This document shows positions 48,131 through 62,100 of a DNA stretch of 64,000 nucleotides, in pieces. The notes beneath the pieces were generated by a model. The model had not been told where the DNA came from and did no database searches. It was given only the letters and a program-made list of their open reading frames with translations. Source of the DNA: Strigops habroptila (Eukaryota; Chordata; Aves; Psittaciformes; Psittacidae); the NCBI RefSeq assembly GCF_004027225.2, contig NC_044277.2:102355725-102419724 (forward strand), written 5' to 3'. The first letter of the stretch is position 1. Each line of letters starts with the position of its first letter. The position numbers and the translations under genes are program-made.

Positions 48131-49547
48131 CTAAAAAAACCCAAACAAACATCAAAATAGACATATCTAACTTCAATAATAAATCTACTGAATTTTTTAT
48201 TTCCTGCTTTTCTATCCAAGTATCAGATCTGTTGACCTTCTAACTTTTGGGGATGAGAAAGTGTCCCATCTCTTTCTGCTCTATGTTCTCTGAAGTAAAT
48301 GTCAGGGACACATCTAAATTCTATCCCTTTTTGAAGTATGCAAGAAGTTTCTGTCTTGCTTATTTCTAGTGCAACCTCCTGATTTGTCCATGGTCATGCA
48401 GGGAAACCTTGGAGTAGTAAAAATGTGGCCAATGGTTATCTTCCCTCCTGGATCATTGTTTTATCACCATCTCCATCCTCTTCCTCTAGAAAATTGTGTT
48501 TCCAAACAGTCAGGAAATCCCCTCTCTGTAATTTCATAGGAAACCTCCAGTTTCTTAAAACACTGTACTGAAAATAAAAATTTTCAGATTCTGTCTTTTT
48601 TTAATGAGGCAAAATTCACCTTTCTCTGGTCAGTGGGAATCAACCCTGTCTTCAGCAGGGAAATTGGATGAAGTCCAGAGCATCTGGCTTCCAGTATGTG
48701 GTTTTATCTTTGTTATTCCAGGTTGTTAGAGACCCTTATCACACAGCAGGACCCAACTTGCAAACACAGAGCCGAGAACTGCACCTTATACCAATGAGTT
48801 TAAAATCAAAATATGATATAAAGGACATTGGTAGGTGGGAGATGCACCTTTGCCATAATGTGAAAACAGTAGTCACAACCTTTAGTTACGGGGGAATTCA
48901 GTTTAAGATGCTGAAAAGTAGACATTTATATGCAGCTGTGAGAAAAATCTACTTGTGAAATTGATGTCTAAGTCCCATTATGGTCAAAAGCACCAAGAAA
49001 GTGATTTCTGCACTCTAGAGTAAAATGACAGCAATTACACTAAGTATCTATTTTCTCTGATAGATGCTTAGTGTCATTTGAGATACATAGAGTAACCTCA
49101 AAAACATACAGCTGCTGATGCAGGAGGACAGAGATGCCTCAGTGTCATACCTGTCAGCCCAGTGTGTCTGTCTGGGTGTCTTAATGACTTTGGGTGTCTT
49201 TGCCTCAGTCTGGATCCTTCTCTTGCTTTCTAATCAGTACTAAATATTCTGCCAGGTCTTACACCTCTTGGTGGTCTTCCATTAGTCTCCATCCCTACAA
49301 TTTATTCACTCCAGAGCAATCTGAATTTTATACATGAAGCTTCTGTTGAAGCTTCTGTCCCATCCTGGAGCATCTTATATGTGTCAGTCCATCTGTACAT
49401 TCTAAAAGCGGGTTGGATTGACCTACCCTGAGATATGCCCAGAACATGATCAGATGTTGCAAACCCTCCTAGGCTTTTGCGAAGAACTGGAGCATTATGT
49501 TGTTAGGACATGCTCTGTCCCTCCTGCTCTGAGCCTCTGGCTCTCAC

Positions 49548-49602
49548 CTTGGGATGTTCTTGTTTAGACATGCTGCTTTCACAGTCCAGGATGCTCTGGT
49601 AC
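49548..49602 (-). CDS. small exon completing the SELVARYQ motif
   Basis: 55 bases, phase 2 to 0, from acceptor CTTCCCTGCAG to donor AAG/GTGAGA. Its first base completes the arginine codon split by the previous exon, and it then reads YQSILDCESSMSKQEHPK. Joined to the 50872-51011 exon it gives SELVARYQSILDC. That motif resembles the MARYQAAV segment near the XIRP2 N-terminus and the MAKYQAAV segment of EPLIN, as I recall them. The reconstruction of a family motif across a splice junction supports both exons. Confidence 0.72.
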
Positions 49603-50871
49603 CTGCAGGGAAGGCAGAAGATGGCACCTTAATCCCCTTTTATCCTGAATGTATTTTTCCATTTAGTAGGCAGGCTCTTTCTGCCTTCCCCTACCCTCTG
49701 GAAAATACCAAATCCAATAGACTTCAAAAGCAATTTTGAAGACTGCGAAACATGTGAAAATCTCCCCAAAGCAGACTGGGTTAAGGTCTAATGGATTAGT
49801 TTAGTGCAGTGCTGCTAGATCCAGTGTGAGCCTTCTCCTCCAAGCTCCATGGAGATATGTCCCTGGAGCACCCATCTCCCCACCGGTGAAGGATGTGCTG
49901 GGGGGTTATACTGGCTGAATGTGGTGTATTCTTGCACTTTGCTGATACGTGGCTTGCGGCTGAAGTCAGGCTTTCCAGAAGGTCAATGCATTGTTTATTT
50001 ATTCAGCTTTAATCTAATATAAAGAGATTTATCAAGTCAGTATCTGACCTAATATGAAACCAGTGATGAGTGAGACCTTTGCAGAAGAATCCACCTTCCT
50101 TCTTCTCCTTGCTGTGGGGAGTGCACTTTCAGCTTTCTCCAAAGACCCTGTCAGACAGATGACTATTTACAGTGAAAACTGACCAAATCTGGGATATTCA
50201 GAACCAAACTGTCACAAGGGGAAGTTCAAGAGACTGTCTTGACAGCTGCTCTGTCACTCTTATGTTGAGGAAGATGTACTTCAGGTTCTGTTGCTAATCT
50301 TATTTGTCTCACTCTTGGCAGCTCTGTGGTCTGATCTCAGTTATGGGTTGTAACCAGAAGAGAAATCAGCCCTTAAAGGGCTTGGGTTGAAATGTGGCTC
50401 TCCCTGGAGCATTTAGAGAGAGAGTTGAGAGAAACCAGGAGGGGATGAGATGCCCATACCTCCTCCTTTCCCTATTAGCTTATCTCTCCAGCATTTGCTT
50501 GTTTACCTCGTGGCACCTTACAGACTATCCAGATTAAAAGCTTTAGTTATCTATCTGGGAATGCTCCAGTCATTAGGGTTGAGGGCAAATTCCTGTGTCG
50601 TTGTATCTGGGGAAGTCTGTTGAGTGTGTCTGGCTTTAAAATCAGGATTTGTCTTCCCAGACTTAGTAATGCATTGGTAATATATAATAGCTAAGAGCAG
50701 TTATGGCAGGAAAGTACTTGCCTCTAGGTTGAGACCTAACACGCTGGAATGCTGTGCTTAGGAAAGGCCTTATCTGAGTGTAATTTGTTTTCTGTGGAGG
50801 TGGGAAAGGGAGAATCCACCCTGGAACCCCACAGATCTAAGATGAACTGCAACTGTAGATTAACTACCTAC

Positions 50872-51011
50872 CTGGCAACCAGTTCAGAGACGGACACAGA
50901 TTTTCTCAGCAGAACTGCTCTGTGCTCTGGATTGCTCCTTGGAGAACGACACAGAAAAGGCAAGGACTGAGCTGGCCTCAGCTTCTCAGCTTTTTCCATG
51001 TTCTCTGTCTG
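50872..51011 (-). CDS. likely first coding exon of the XIRP1-linked LIM gene
   Basis: 140 bases from acceptor TTCGATGCCAG to donor GCCAG/GTAGGT; only one frame is open. It contains an ATG at 50997-50999, opening MEKAEKLRPAQSLPFLC and later giving RKSVSVSELVA. I choose this ATG because it is the first in the exon and the downstream frame is maintained. Upstream sequence in the exon is also open, so a coding exon further right is possible. The exon ends in phase 2, exactly what the 49548-49602 exon needs. The basic, serine-rich segment before SELVARYQ could be a phosphorylation-regulated region. Confidence 0.68.
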
Positions 51012-54000
51012 CTGGCATCGAAGTGAGAGAGCAAAGGTTATGGTGCTGGATTTGAAGATCCAGGGAAAAGAGGCCAACAACTAGTGCATCCACCTCCACC
51101 CATGGGATCAGTGCATCAGTAAAGGGCTGTGGAACAAACGTTGTCTTCACTGATATATCTGCAAACCTCATCATGTAAATTCACTTTTGAAAAAATAAAA
51201 TAGGGTTAAAGAAGACACAAATTAAAGTTCCTAATGCTAAAATGGGTCTTTTCCACCTTTGCCTACCACTTTTTTCATTCTTTTAGATCGCTCAGTTCAT
51301 CTTTGTGACAGGGAGAGAGAAAAAACTCAATGAACTTGAGCTTTAAATAACTTAAAAATTATTTGATGAAAATTTTGTATGTGTCATTGTTTAAAATTTT
51401 CTTATGTTTCCAATGTTGCACAGACCCGAACCAGATCTGAATTCAGACAGTAACTGGAGAATTAAACACCTCTTGGGCTCTTCTGCCAAAAATATTCTTG
51501 TTTTCCAGCCTTCAGAAATGCACAGCAGAAGTCTCAGGCATTGGATTCACAGTGACTGATCTGACACTTGGAAGTACATTAGATCATCTGGGGTTCATTT
51601 TCTGAACTTGGGCAGAGCTCTAGGGACCTATAAGTTATATGTAATTGCTCTTTAATTACTGACACAGACATTTGAACCACAGGATTGTTAGATACTTGTA
51701 CTTAAGATTTTGAAAGTACTTCTTTTAAAAGCCATGTTGCTTGCAAAATATGTTTCATAAGCAATTTCTATTGCACTGGCCTGACTATTAGGCTGTGCCC
51801 AGAGCCACCCTCCACCTGTCCACCCGTCCACTTCCAGATGCAGTCAAGAGGGACAGATTTTCTGGGGCATATGGGTGTCATTCATCAATTTGTGAATCTC
51901 TGCCTCCACTCCCAAGTCTTTAAGACAGTTGAAATCAAGACCAGAGGGAAGGAGATATATTTTTCACCAGTTGCTTTAGAAATTCCCTTTACTTTGTTTT
52001 CCAGGTCATTTCCCATGATGTTAGAGAAGAGACAGATTTGTTAGATCACAGGCTTCCACCTCCCACAGTCCAGGGATTGTTTCCCACTTTTGCCGTGGTG
52101 TCTAACATTAAACAATTCCAGGTGAAAAGCCCTCGAGGGATTTAGTTTGTGGCAGAATGAGCCTGTTACAAGGGAAGCATTCCGTGATTTTCCATTTATA
52201 TCCCCCTTTTTCCTTAGATACAGTACAGGCAGATGATGGAAATGCTCGTCAGCCCACCCTGAACAGTTCCCACAATCAGCACAGCATCTCCCAGTTGCTA
52301 AGGGTTTACAGGATTTTTCTGATATTAATTCATTCCATCTTCTGTGATCTGGGAGGGTTTTAATGTAAAATCACTTACATGCTAGAGTGCTTTCCTCCAC
52401 CCAAGATCTGCCATTTGATAGTCTCCTTGGGGCTCTTTAGTACCACGCTTCTGACTCCTTCCTCTCCCCCTTCTTTACAACACAGGAGGCAAAGTCCCTT
52501 GGCAAAGCTGCAATTAAATATTAAAAGCTGATGTGCAAATGGGGATGGTGTGAGAGAGAGAGCTGGCACTGAAGAGTGAAGGAGATGAAGCCTCCTCCCT
52601 GCTCCTGTCAGCCTATCACCAATTATTGAGGTCTCATTCTCCCCTATAAAAACACCAGGTAGGTTCAGATCCCAGCTGGGGCACCACCAGCCACCTGGAT
52701 CCAAAGCTAGATTCTGATTTAGGTGGAAATCTGCTGGAGTCCATCTCCCCACCTTCTCCCAGCAAATGATCTCCTCTGCATTGGGATTTTAAAATGGATG
52801 TTTCTGGCACAAGTCATACCTTCATCCTCCAAACCAGTGACTTTTATCAGCTCAGTCCATGGTCCCCTGTGCTTGTGGCTTCTCTGGGTATGCATGACCT
52901 GCAGAAGAAAGCATTTCTCTGGGATGTTAACAGCTCTAGGGACTTCATTGCCTCTCCTGGCAAAAAAGAAAGGCAGGCCAGGACTTAAGGGAGACAGGGT
53001 CCAGATGAGATTAATTGAAATACTTCACTATTGGGGCAACAGAGGGCAGGACTGTCTGAAGGGATCCAATTCAGGGAACATCTAAGTCTGATTAAAGTCA
53101 GAGTTTGGCAAAGGTAACCTCTTAGCCCTCTCAAAAAGCATCATGGCCATAAACAGAGCTGCTTTTACACCTAACCCAAAGAACTGGGTTTCTGTGAAGT
53201 TCTTTCTGGGGATTTATTCTGCGCATGCTGGAAAGTTGACCAAGCAACAAAGTCAGTGCATAAATAAGAGCAGATGACAGTATGTTGGTTTATAATGAAC
53301 AAGAAGGGTTGCGTTTGACATCAAAAGCTGGAAAATAATTTACCCAGAAATGCCTAAGCTAAGCAAGAAACCTTTGTGACAAGGAACGAGTGAGTTAGGA
53401 CAAAAAATAGATCTGGATAAATAAACTGAGTGTCCCTCTCATTACTTTATGGAATAATAACTTGCACTTCTCCATGTGTTTCTCCATGTGTTCTGATTCA
53501 GCTCTTACTGAAATCAAACCTCTTTATCAAGCTTTTACACCAGCATCTAAAACAACCAAGAATTAATGACTTTAATTCTGTCCTGTGGGTACAGTGAGTC
53601 TGATTTCATACCGTAGATTCTTCTCATGCTGTCACTTGTGTTCATTGCAGCAGTGCGGCTTTGTACAGCCCTGGCTTTTTACAGCCCTGGCTTTGTACAT
53701 ACTCAGATTTGTGCCCAACTTGAACCCTTCACCCTTCTCCTGTGCTTGCAGGGTCTCCCTGATCTGCTGGATATTCCTCACTGAACAAGGTTCAGTTCTT
53801 GGAGGGTTGTGCAGGGTGCCCTGCATGGTAATGGGAAAATATCAGTGACTTTAGTAGCTGCTGAACTATCAAGAGACAAATCTGATGGAGGCTAGAAGGA
53901 TTTTAGTTGCATGGGCTAGAAGGGCTCTGAAACTGAGATGCATCCTTGCTAGTTATTTAATTTAGGGGAGAAGGATTTGGCTGACAGAATGAAACAATTA

Positions 54001-56010
54001 ACGTTGCAGTCCATCCAATAGTGAGTAATAGAGGCTGCTGAAAGACCCGTGAATTATGTCGGGAACTACTGTTATCCAGCTCCTCTCTCCATAACAAGGC
54101 TGCATGAAACAATTCTCTGCATAGCTTTAAGGCACACTCACTAGATAAAGTGTGTTTTGAAACTGTTTTTGCCAGGATTACAGTGCCTTAGGCTGGTTCT
54201 TCAGCTACTGTCTCTGCTGAGGGCCTTGCTCAGCTCACAGTGATTTTAGTCTTCACTATTAGCAGTGCACTGGGTTTGCTCTGTTAGCATCTGTGGGAAG
54301 ATGGGAATGAATTGTTCATGCTGAGCAGTTTCTGTGAGTTGAGAAGAAGAGGTGAATCCCAGTACAGAGAGAGAGAAATGGGTTAGAGCTACACACAACT
54401 TTACTTGTCAGAGCCACCCACCCTTCTTGTCCTGTGATTGCAATGCAGGCCTTCTCCAGGGTAAAGGGCTGGAGTTTTATTCCAGGCACTATGAGGTTTC
54501 ATTGCCTGCCTAGGACATCTCCTGACCACCACATTAGGAATAAGGTCTACTTTTTGCTTTTGTTTGCTATGGTCAGACACCCCGTGGGGACACCAACGTT
54601 TGGCTGGCCAGGGCAGAGCATCCAGGGGAATCTAGGCTGGAAGCTGTGCTTTGGTGTCTCACCCCCTGCTGAGGTGCTGAGCTCTCCAGCATGGACATGG
54701 GCAAAGGCGGGCAACACTGTCTGCATATTGCCTGGGTGGTATGCAGCGTGTGAGCCAGGCAGAGGGAGTACAGGCAGGGGACAGAGGCAGCTAGTAGGGA
54801 ACTTTGAACTCAGAGCTACTAATGGTTAACATAGACAATTATTTCTAGCTGTGTCAAGTGAACTGACCTAAGCCTGTGTGAGATTTGTGCTGACCAGACA
54901 GGGACAGTGGTTTACATAACCATCTCTATTTTGTTTTTCCTTCTCGTTTTGGCAGTTGTATAATGCTGTTTTGATAGCTGTATTCCTACTAAAATTGTGC
55001 ACATTCCTCTTTCTTTTCCCCCCATGTGCCCAGCCTGTGTCCCTTTGCTGCACACACATTTATGCCCTGCTTGTCAGATGGCTGTGTGAGGAGATGGTGG
55101 GTGCAGGGTGTGAGCAATCATGATAGGGATTAAATCAATTTGGGTGTGAATAGAGATCTGCTATTTGTTATAAACAGATTGATGCATAAGTGGTTTTCTG
55201 AAAAACACTGGTTATGATGTGCATTTCCTCCAGATTTGGTCTCCTGTAGGGGAATTTACAGCTACAAGCAGTGCAGGAAAGGGCCAGATTTTGCACTCTC
55301 TCCAGCATGTTCTCCTCACTTTTTGCGGAGTAAGGAGAGCTGTTTGCCTGTGTGGCCTCAGGGTTGTATATGTGGCTGCATAGCGAGTGTTTAATCCTAT
55401 AGCTGAAGGCATTGTGCAGCTCTGGGGAGCTGCTGATGCTGGCAGAGCTGATTTCTTTCCTTTGGTCTGCTGGGTAGGACTCTGAACTAGCAGTTTTCTA
55501 AGGAAGGTTGCATTAGGGGAGGAAAAATCCCTGCAAAGTCTCTGGAATTGCTTTCTCTCCGCTCTCCATCTTTTTCTTGTAGAGAGTATCTGGATCCTCA
55601 CAATCATTTCCATAATTATTAGTTTCACGTTACGTAACCAAAAAATTATCTATCAAATGCACATGTGGAACTAATGGTGCTTATTTGAAAAGACCTGTCT
55701 TTGCATTTACAGCTGGTGCATCGCTTGGTCCATTTTAATGAGCTTCTATGGCATTGGCACATGCTGGGGAGGAAGCTCACATGCACGCTCATGCCGTGCT
55801 GCCTGTGCTCCTTGTGCCCATGGGGCTCTGGTTTCAGCCCAGTGCACCAAAACACAAACGTGTGGTCCACTGCTATCCCTCTGTCCACCTCCCTAGCAGT
55901 CAACTCCAGGCAGCAGCTCAGGGCGTTTTTTCTCCTCACAAACCACATCAGGTCCTATGGGCTATGCCAGTGCTATTCTCAAAATCAGTCAATCAGACCC
56001 TAAAGCAAAA
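51012..56010. other. upstream region of the LIM/XIRP1 unit; no gene seen
   Basis: A minus-strand consensus donor (GCAT/GTAAGTG) at 52379 could end a non-coding first exon of the unit, preceded by an A/T-rich segment CTTTTAATATTTAATTGCAG. This is a weak candidate. Otherwise there are only short local duplications, such as a doubled 16-base unit at about 53662-53697. Confidence 0.35.
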
Positions 56011-56102
56011 GGAATGAAGGAATGAAGGAATGAAGGGAGGGAGGGAGGGTGGAAGGAAGGAAGGAAGGGAGGGAGGAAGGAAGGAAGGAAGGAAGGAGGG
56101 AA
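56011..56102. repeat. GGAA/GGGA polypurine microsatellite
   Basis: Tandem GAATGAAG units grade into GGGA and then GGAA units over about 90 bases. The opposite strand translates to a low-complexity Pro/Ser/Phe/Leu frame that is not a gene. Confidence 0.95.
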
Positions 56103-59100
56103 AGTACAACTAGAGCTACATTTAATGTTTGAATATGAATAAGCCCATGCAATTAAAAACTGTGGGACTCTCCTCACCCTGAGCCCTATCCTTGTCCCAT
56201 GCACTGCTTTTTCTCCAGGAAAACCTTTGTCTTTCCAATCTTTAGTGTGCAAACCATCTTATTCTGACCGTACAGGGTTGCCATGTCCCTTTGCGCTGGT
56301 CATGCTTTTCATTTTCCTGTGAAAGGGGGTGATGGCCTGAGATGCTTTTACAAAAGTGTTTGGAGGTGAATGTTTCTTCCATCCTCTCTCCACCCAGCAA
56401 AACGTGAAACCACAGATTGTTCAGGCTTCAGTTTCTCATTGAAAAGTATCTCCTCCCCGGAAGCTCTGAAAATTAAAACCAGCAAAAATACACTTCTTGT
56501 GAGGAGGAAATATTTCCTGGCTGCGCGTAAGACACTGTGGGCTCTGTGTGTGTATGTGTCTGCAGACTACATAGTGTGCATATTCTGTGCTGTTGCACTC
56601 TGTGGATGTATATCAGAGCTGGGTGCAACCATAAAACAGAGCAAAAGCTTCTGCTTTCCCCCTTTTTTTTAATGAACTGGAGACTCATCACACTGCCCTG
56701 ATCGATGCTAAATGAAGGAGAAAGGCAACAGCAGCCCCACAGCATCTCTGCCCTCTCCTTCCTGACAAGTGCACCCTTGCACACAGTTGGCAGTGTATTT
56801 TTCTGTTGTTTGAAAGATGTGCAAAGGTTTGGTGACCATTAGGGTGTCTTTTTCTAGGTACCTGCAAGAGAAGCAATTGGCACTGTGGACTCTTGTACCT
56901 GGAAGTGTTGACTCAGAGGAAAGTGGCCAGAGCAGAGCAGCTCTGGGCGAACTGGCTGACAGGCATTGCTGCCTGGCAGTCCCAACCATGAGCCTTGAAG
57001 CAGATATGCTCCCTGTGTCAGGCTTAGGAGAGTGGCACAAGAAGCAGCTCAAGTCCTGCATCACCGCACTGCTGCTGAAAGCCATGCTGTGTATGCAAGA
57101 GGCAAGCCTGGCTTTGCTCGTCTTGTGATTATCAGCAGCAGAATATGTGTGTTACTCCACTGCCTTCAGCGGGGAGGTCTGGCCCCGAGTGTATCTGGAG
57201 CATGACAGCTGCATAAGGACCCAAGGGTGCTGGGGAGTCGTGGGACACCTCCCCAGGGCCCAGCCTAGACAGTCCTGCTCCATCTTCAGCCTCTCTCCAG
57301 CTGGCTGCAGTGCTTGGCAGCTGTCATTGCCTCCTCTCTGTCCCCAGACGGAGTTCCCTCCTAGTGCGTGGTTAGGAGCAGGGAAAGGGTTTTGGGACAG
57401 AGGATTGGGAATGGGGCAGAATTGCATCAGTCTTGCATGTGTCAGGACTCCAAACTGCTGTTGTTAGCCTTAAAACCAGTGCTTTTTTACCCCACCAGGC
57501 CTAGTTTCAGGTTCCAGATCAGGTACCAGAGTATGAAAAGTACAGATATGAGCTATTTCTTTGCAGCGGGCTGCGCAGGCTGGCAGGTTATAGGTGAACT
57601 GTCTGGGTATCAGTTTTATTATACTTCAGTGCCTGCAAGTCCTCACTGAGGAACTGTATTTCCAAGCGCTATGTATTTATCTTGAAGGTCTTCATATTGC
57701 CAGCTTGGTGTGACTGTTAAGAGGTAGATCTGGCTTATATAGAGGAAAAACTTCATAGCCCATGATGTCACCATTTACTCAAAATCCATGGAGTGATCTC
57801 CAGCCATGAGAAATGGTGTATTAAAGGATTCAGAGACTGCATGTGTGCATCCCCCAGCTGTCATATGCACGGAGCCCTGGGGACATCCCCACCAGGAGAG
57901 AAGTCATCTGTCTACAGCAACGTGGGGACATATGGAAGAGTGTCATCAGGCACAGTACAGCATGTGCCCTCGGGAGCTTAACATGCCTCTGACAAGACAA
58001 AGCCCTGTGGGAACTGCAGGCTGTCAATAGATAGGAGTCAACTAGCACAGATCACATGTGGTGGTGGTGGGGGAGGTAGGTTTGGCCATGCTACTGTCTG
58101 CTCAACCAGATACTTTTGCTGTCTGTACGGCAACCCCAGGACTACCTCTGGACAGATGCTGTGTGGATAAATGCTCAGGTGCAGAGGCTCAAACCCCTGC
58201 TCCGTTCTCCCTTCTCCTTGCTTGTGACCTCTTTACATTTCTGAACTCAATTTCTCTGTTTACAACCCTGTTCTCTGTCTCGTCTTCACATCTTCCAAGG
58301 TAAATATTCTAAATATGGTGTTTGTCGTGCAGTTTGCATGTGTTTTACATGATGAGTATTCTTCCTCCATATGGGCTGTTATAGTCCCGTTACCCAGAAG
58401 GTCTGCGTCACTGCTCTGCTGACTTCAGAGGGTCTGAAGGGTATCCCCAGAGTACTTTGGGAGAGTTTGTCCACACAATTAAGACAGTCCATTGAAGGTG
58501 ATGGGTTTGGGACCTGTTGAATTATTGTTTCCAAACAGCTCTATTCCAAATAGACTTTTTCCTGCGGTGATTGTCCTGAACCGTCTGCTCAGAGCTTGCT
58601 GCTGCCTGTGTATGGAGACCTGCATTCACCACTTGCTCTCCATGGCGCGTCTCAACCACAGCTGAGTGAGCAAAGGGGACAGAGCCTGAGAGATGGCTCC
58701 TCCATTTAGGCTCAATGGTCCTACTTGCAAAGGTGTGTGTGTGTCTGGTGACAAGGCACCTCAGTCACAGCCCTTTTCCATGGCTGGCTGCTGTCAGTGC
58801 CATACATTGCTGTTCTCATTCTCAGAGCAGCACTATGCCAAGCTGAGGTAAAACATCTGGGGAGTAGGAAGAACTGGAGCACTTTGGCTTATTCAGGGAG
58901 TAAAAGCTTTCTTGGAAGATGCCCTAAGCCAGTCTCTCAACCACATCCCATTATGAAAAGCATTTATAAGGCAAAAATATGCCTTTAAAAAAACCCCTTC
59001 CAGTTCGTTTTATTTTCCTGTGCAATTTATTTTCACAAACCCCCTCACTGCTCTTCTCCATCTGGCATTTTCCTCCCCATGGCTCTCTGCCTGAGGACAC

Positions 59101-62100
59101 GTTGGTGAAGCGTGGTGGGCTCTGCGCTGGGTTTCCTAACGTGTTACAGCACCGGTTTCCATGCTGCCTCTGCATGGTCTTTCCCACTGTGTTTACAACA
59201 AGAGATTGAGCTTCTCCCAGGACCACGGTGTCACACTGGAACAACTCCCTGTTCCCTGTCTTCCGCCCTTTAGGTGTTCCCAACTTGCGCAAAACGGCCT
59301 GGAAGAGCATGTACCCAGCTATTTTTGGATAACAAACCCACTTCTCCTCTTCCGAGGACACAAGAGGGCGCTTCCACCTTACTTTTGCAGGCATTTTTCT
59401 CCTCTTCACCCCATCAGCTAGAGAAGGTTGGGTGAAGGTCTTTTAAGCAGGGAACTTGCCTCCGTATGTGTTTGCAAGGCACTCAGCTGAAGGGAGCTTC
59501 ATCCCTGCAGGATTTCCAGAGCCTCCTACAGAGTAATTAAATCATATTTATGCGTACAAAACAGGAGGTGTCTCCACTTCAGGATCTGATAGATTTTCAG
59601 AGGATATCTCAAAGGACCTTGGTGCTGAGGTGCGTCACTGGTTTTGCTCATTCACTGTGAGAAACACAGACATGTCAAAATGGCATTACTAGGATCTTCT
59701 CTGACTATAATAGAATCGATAGACCCTGGAGCAATTTGGTTTAAAAGTAGGAGGTGGGAGCCTGTGAAGGGAGGGGGGACAGATTTTGTACTCACTGCCC
59801 CAGTGGGTGCAGCAGCAGAGAGGGTGCAGTGAGTACATCAAACCATCTGGTCAGCCCACCACCACGGAGGAGACAGATCAGGTAGGAAATCTGCCAGAGG
59901 TTGGGAAATCACCTTATCTGTGTCCATTTAATAAAGGTAATTTCCTCCCTAGTGTTCTTTCCATGAGGAGGTTGTTAAGTGCTGTTGTCCCTATCCCAGC
60001 CATGCTCTGGAAATGGAGACCATAGGATTACTGACCTCCAGACTGACCTGCACTGCACAGAAACATCGTGACACTGAGAGTAAAAGATACTTTTTATTCA
60101 CTGTAATATCCAAGTGCTCCATACCCAGTGTCTGAACAATTGCTTGGATATCCAAGCTGCACAGCAGTGATGGCATACAGGCAGTCTGGTCACTCCCTTC
60201 CCATGTCAGCTCACTCTTGGGACCTGGATGTAGTCTCCTGTGTTGGAGTCTGCTTTCCTTCCTTCATACCCCTTCAAGGGAGGCTGTAAGGCTGTTTCCA
60301 GACAGGCTGTCCCCAGAGGAGCATAGAGTTAAGGGACGTGTGCAATGGGAACATGTCTCTCATTGTAGCTATGAGAGCAGTGAGTACTGCAGCTGCACCT
60401 AATTACCTACTCATAATAGAGCTCATAAATAGAGCCCAGTTACCCTGTGCCCACCTTTGCCTGTGCACCTTTGTCCCATCACCTCTGTTTCAATGTGGGG
60501 AAAGCAGTTTTTCCTCCACGTGTTTGAACAAGGATGTTTTTGCTAGAGAGCTGGCAGAAAGGAGCAAATGTTTATAGCAAGAGCAGGGGTGACCTGGAGA
60601 AGGGCACAAAGCGTGCTGCCAGCAATGTCTCTTCATACAATCTTCAGGGGAAAATCAAAGCACTGGGGTATTTTTCATCATGACAGTAGGGCTTTAAGTT
60701 TTCCTAGGGCCACACAGTATCTAGGATATAGAGATAGTGGGCTTTTTGTGAGTGTTGTGTGACATTGGATGGGTTACTGCCTGGTATTTTTGTATTTTTT
60801 TTTTTTTTAAAAAGACTGTTAAATCAAGATGCTTTTAAGATGCCTGCCTTGCAGAAACTGCTGTATGGGAGAAAAGGTCTTTCCCAAAAATTAGACAATT
60901 TTCCAGTGTGTAAAGCTGTGTTCTAGAACAGGATGCTTCCCAAACGCTAGTTACATATTAAAGGATTTTTAAGTGTTCTAGTTTTAAAGGATCAAGAAAA
61001 GCTGTTAGGGGGGGAAAAAAAAGCCCCTAAAGTTTCTTGGCACCTTTGAAAATCAGTGTACTTTTGTTTAGGTCCTCAAATATTGAGCTTGACACAGAAA
61101 GTCTCTGGTTTCCAGATCATCCGTAGCTTCTTGGGGCTGGAGTTGGTAAGGGAGCTTGTGAGCAGCATTGTCAGGCTCTGTAACTATGTGCTTCCTTTTC
61201 AGCCAGCTACAAGTGACTTTCAACAGATCATTCTTCTTCATTGTCTCATCCCAGATGGAATCCAAGTGTTCATCAGAAGAAAGAAATTTGGGGCAGTCAG
61301 GATGAGGTTGTGTCTGCCTCCTCCATGCCTCAGCCCCCTTCCTCAGCCCCAGCCCAAACTTGGCAACCTTGATCCCAGCCTGGTCTTTGGGCCTGGAGCA
61401 TCCTCTGATAGGGCTGGAGGTGGGAGGCAGGAAGGAAACCCAAGGTGTCTTTGACCCCAGCTTGCTGCCCTGTTGCCTAATGGCCTCCTCCCTCCACCAT
61501 CACCCTGAGGGATTTTGGCCACAGAGCCAAGGTATTAGGAGGGCAGAACAGGACATCTTGTGTCTTGGTAAGACCCTTTTTTGAGACCAGCAGGTCACAA
61601 CCAAGCATGTTTTCATCATCAGCATGTACCCTGGCACTGTTTTGGCGTGGGATAACGTTGACCCCCAAGCAATGCTTGAGTCTGGTTTGGATGTGGCCAC
61701 ACTGCTCTGGGTTTCACTGTGCGGATGAAATGCATGCCATGTCTTCAGGACTACAGGCTGACTTCTTGTTATCCCAGAGGCCTCTCAGACTTGGGAATTG
61801 CACTTAAAACCATGTTTATTTCTTCTTAATGTACATACAAGGGTCCTGCAAAAAGTAGACCCATCTGATGAACATCCACTCCTTTCTGAAAGTAGGACAT
61901 CTGGATGGAAAAATCAGTGTGGTTAAGAACTTTATCATTAGACAAACACTGCCTTGGCAACCTTACAGATGGGTGATGCTCTTGTGCATGAGGTGGCATA
62001 GGTATTGACATTCAGAACTTCTAAATGGCATTTATTTCTCCATCACCAGAGAAAAGTGGCAACATATCCCTCTTTATAGCCATTCTATCTGTTGGAAGGA

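Noticed and set aside
52645..52652. TATAAAAA box on the plus strand
   Set aside because: No coding exon or splice donor follows on the plus strand that I can support, so a promoter call is not justified.
58951..59409. 152-codon open frame on the minus strand
   Set aside because: Basic peptide of unknown type, without splice context, matching no family; background level.
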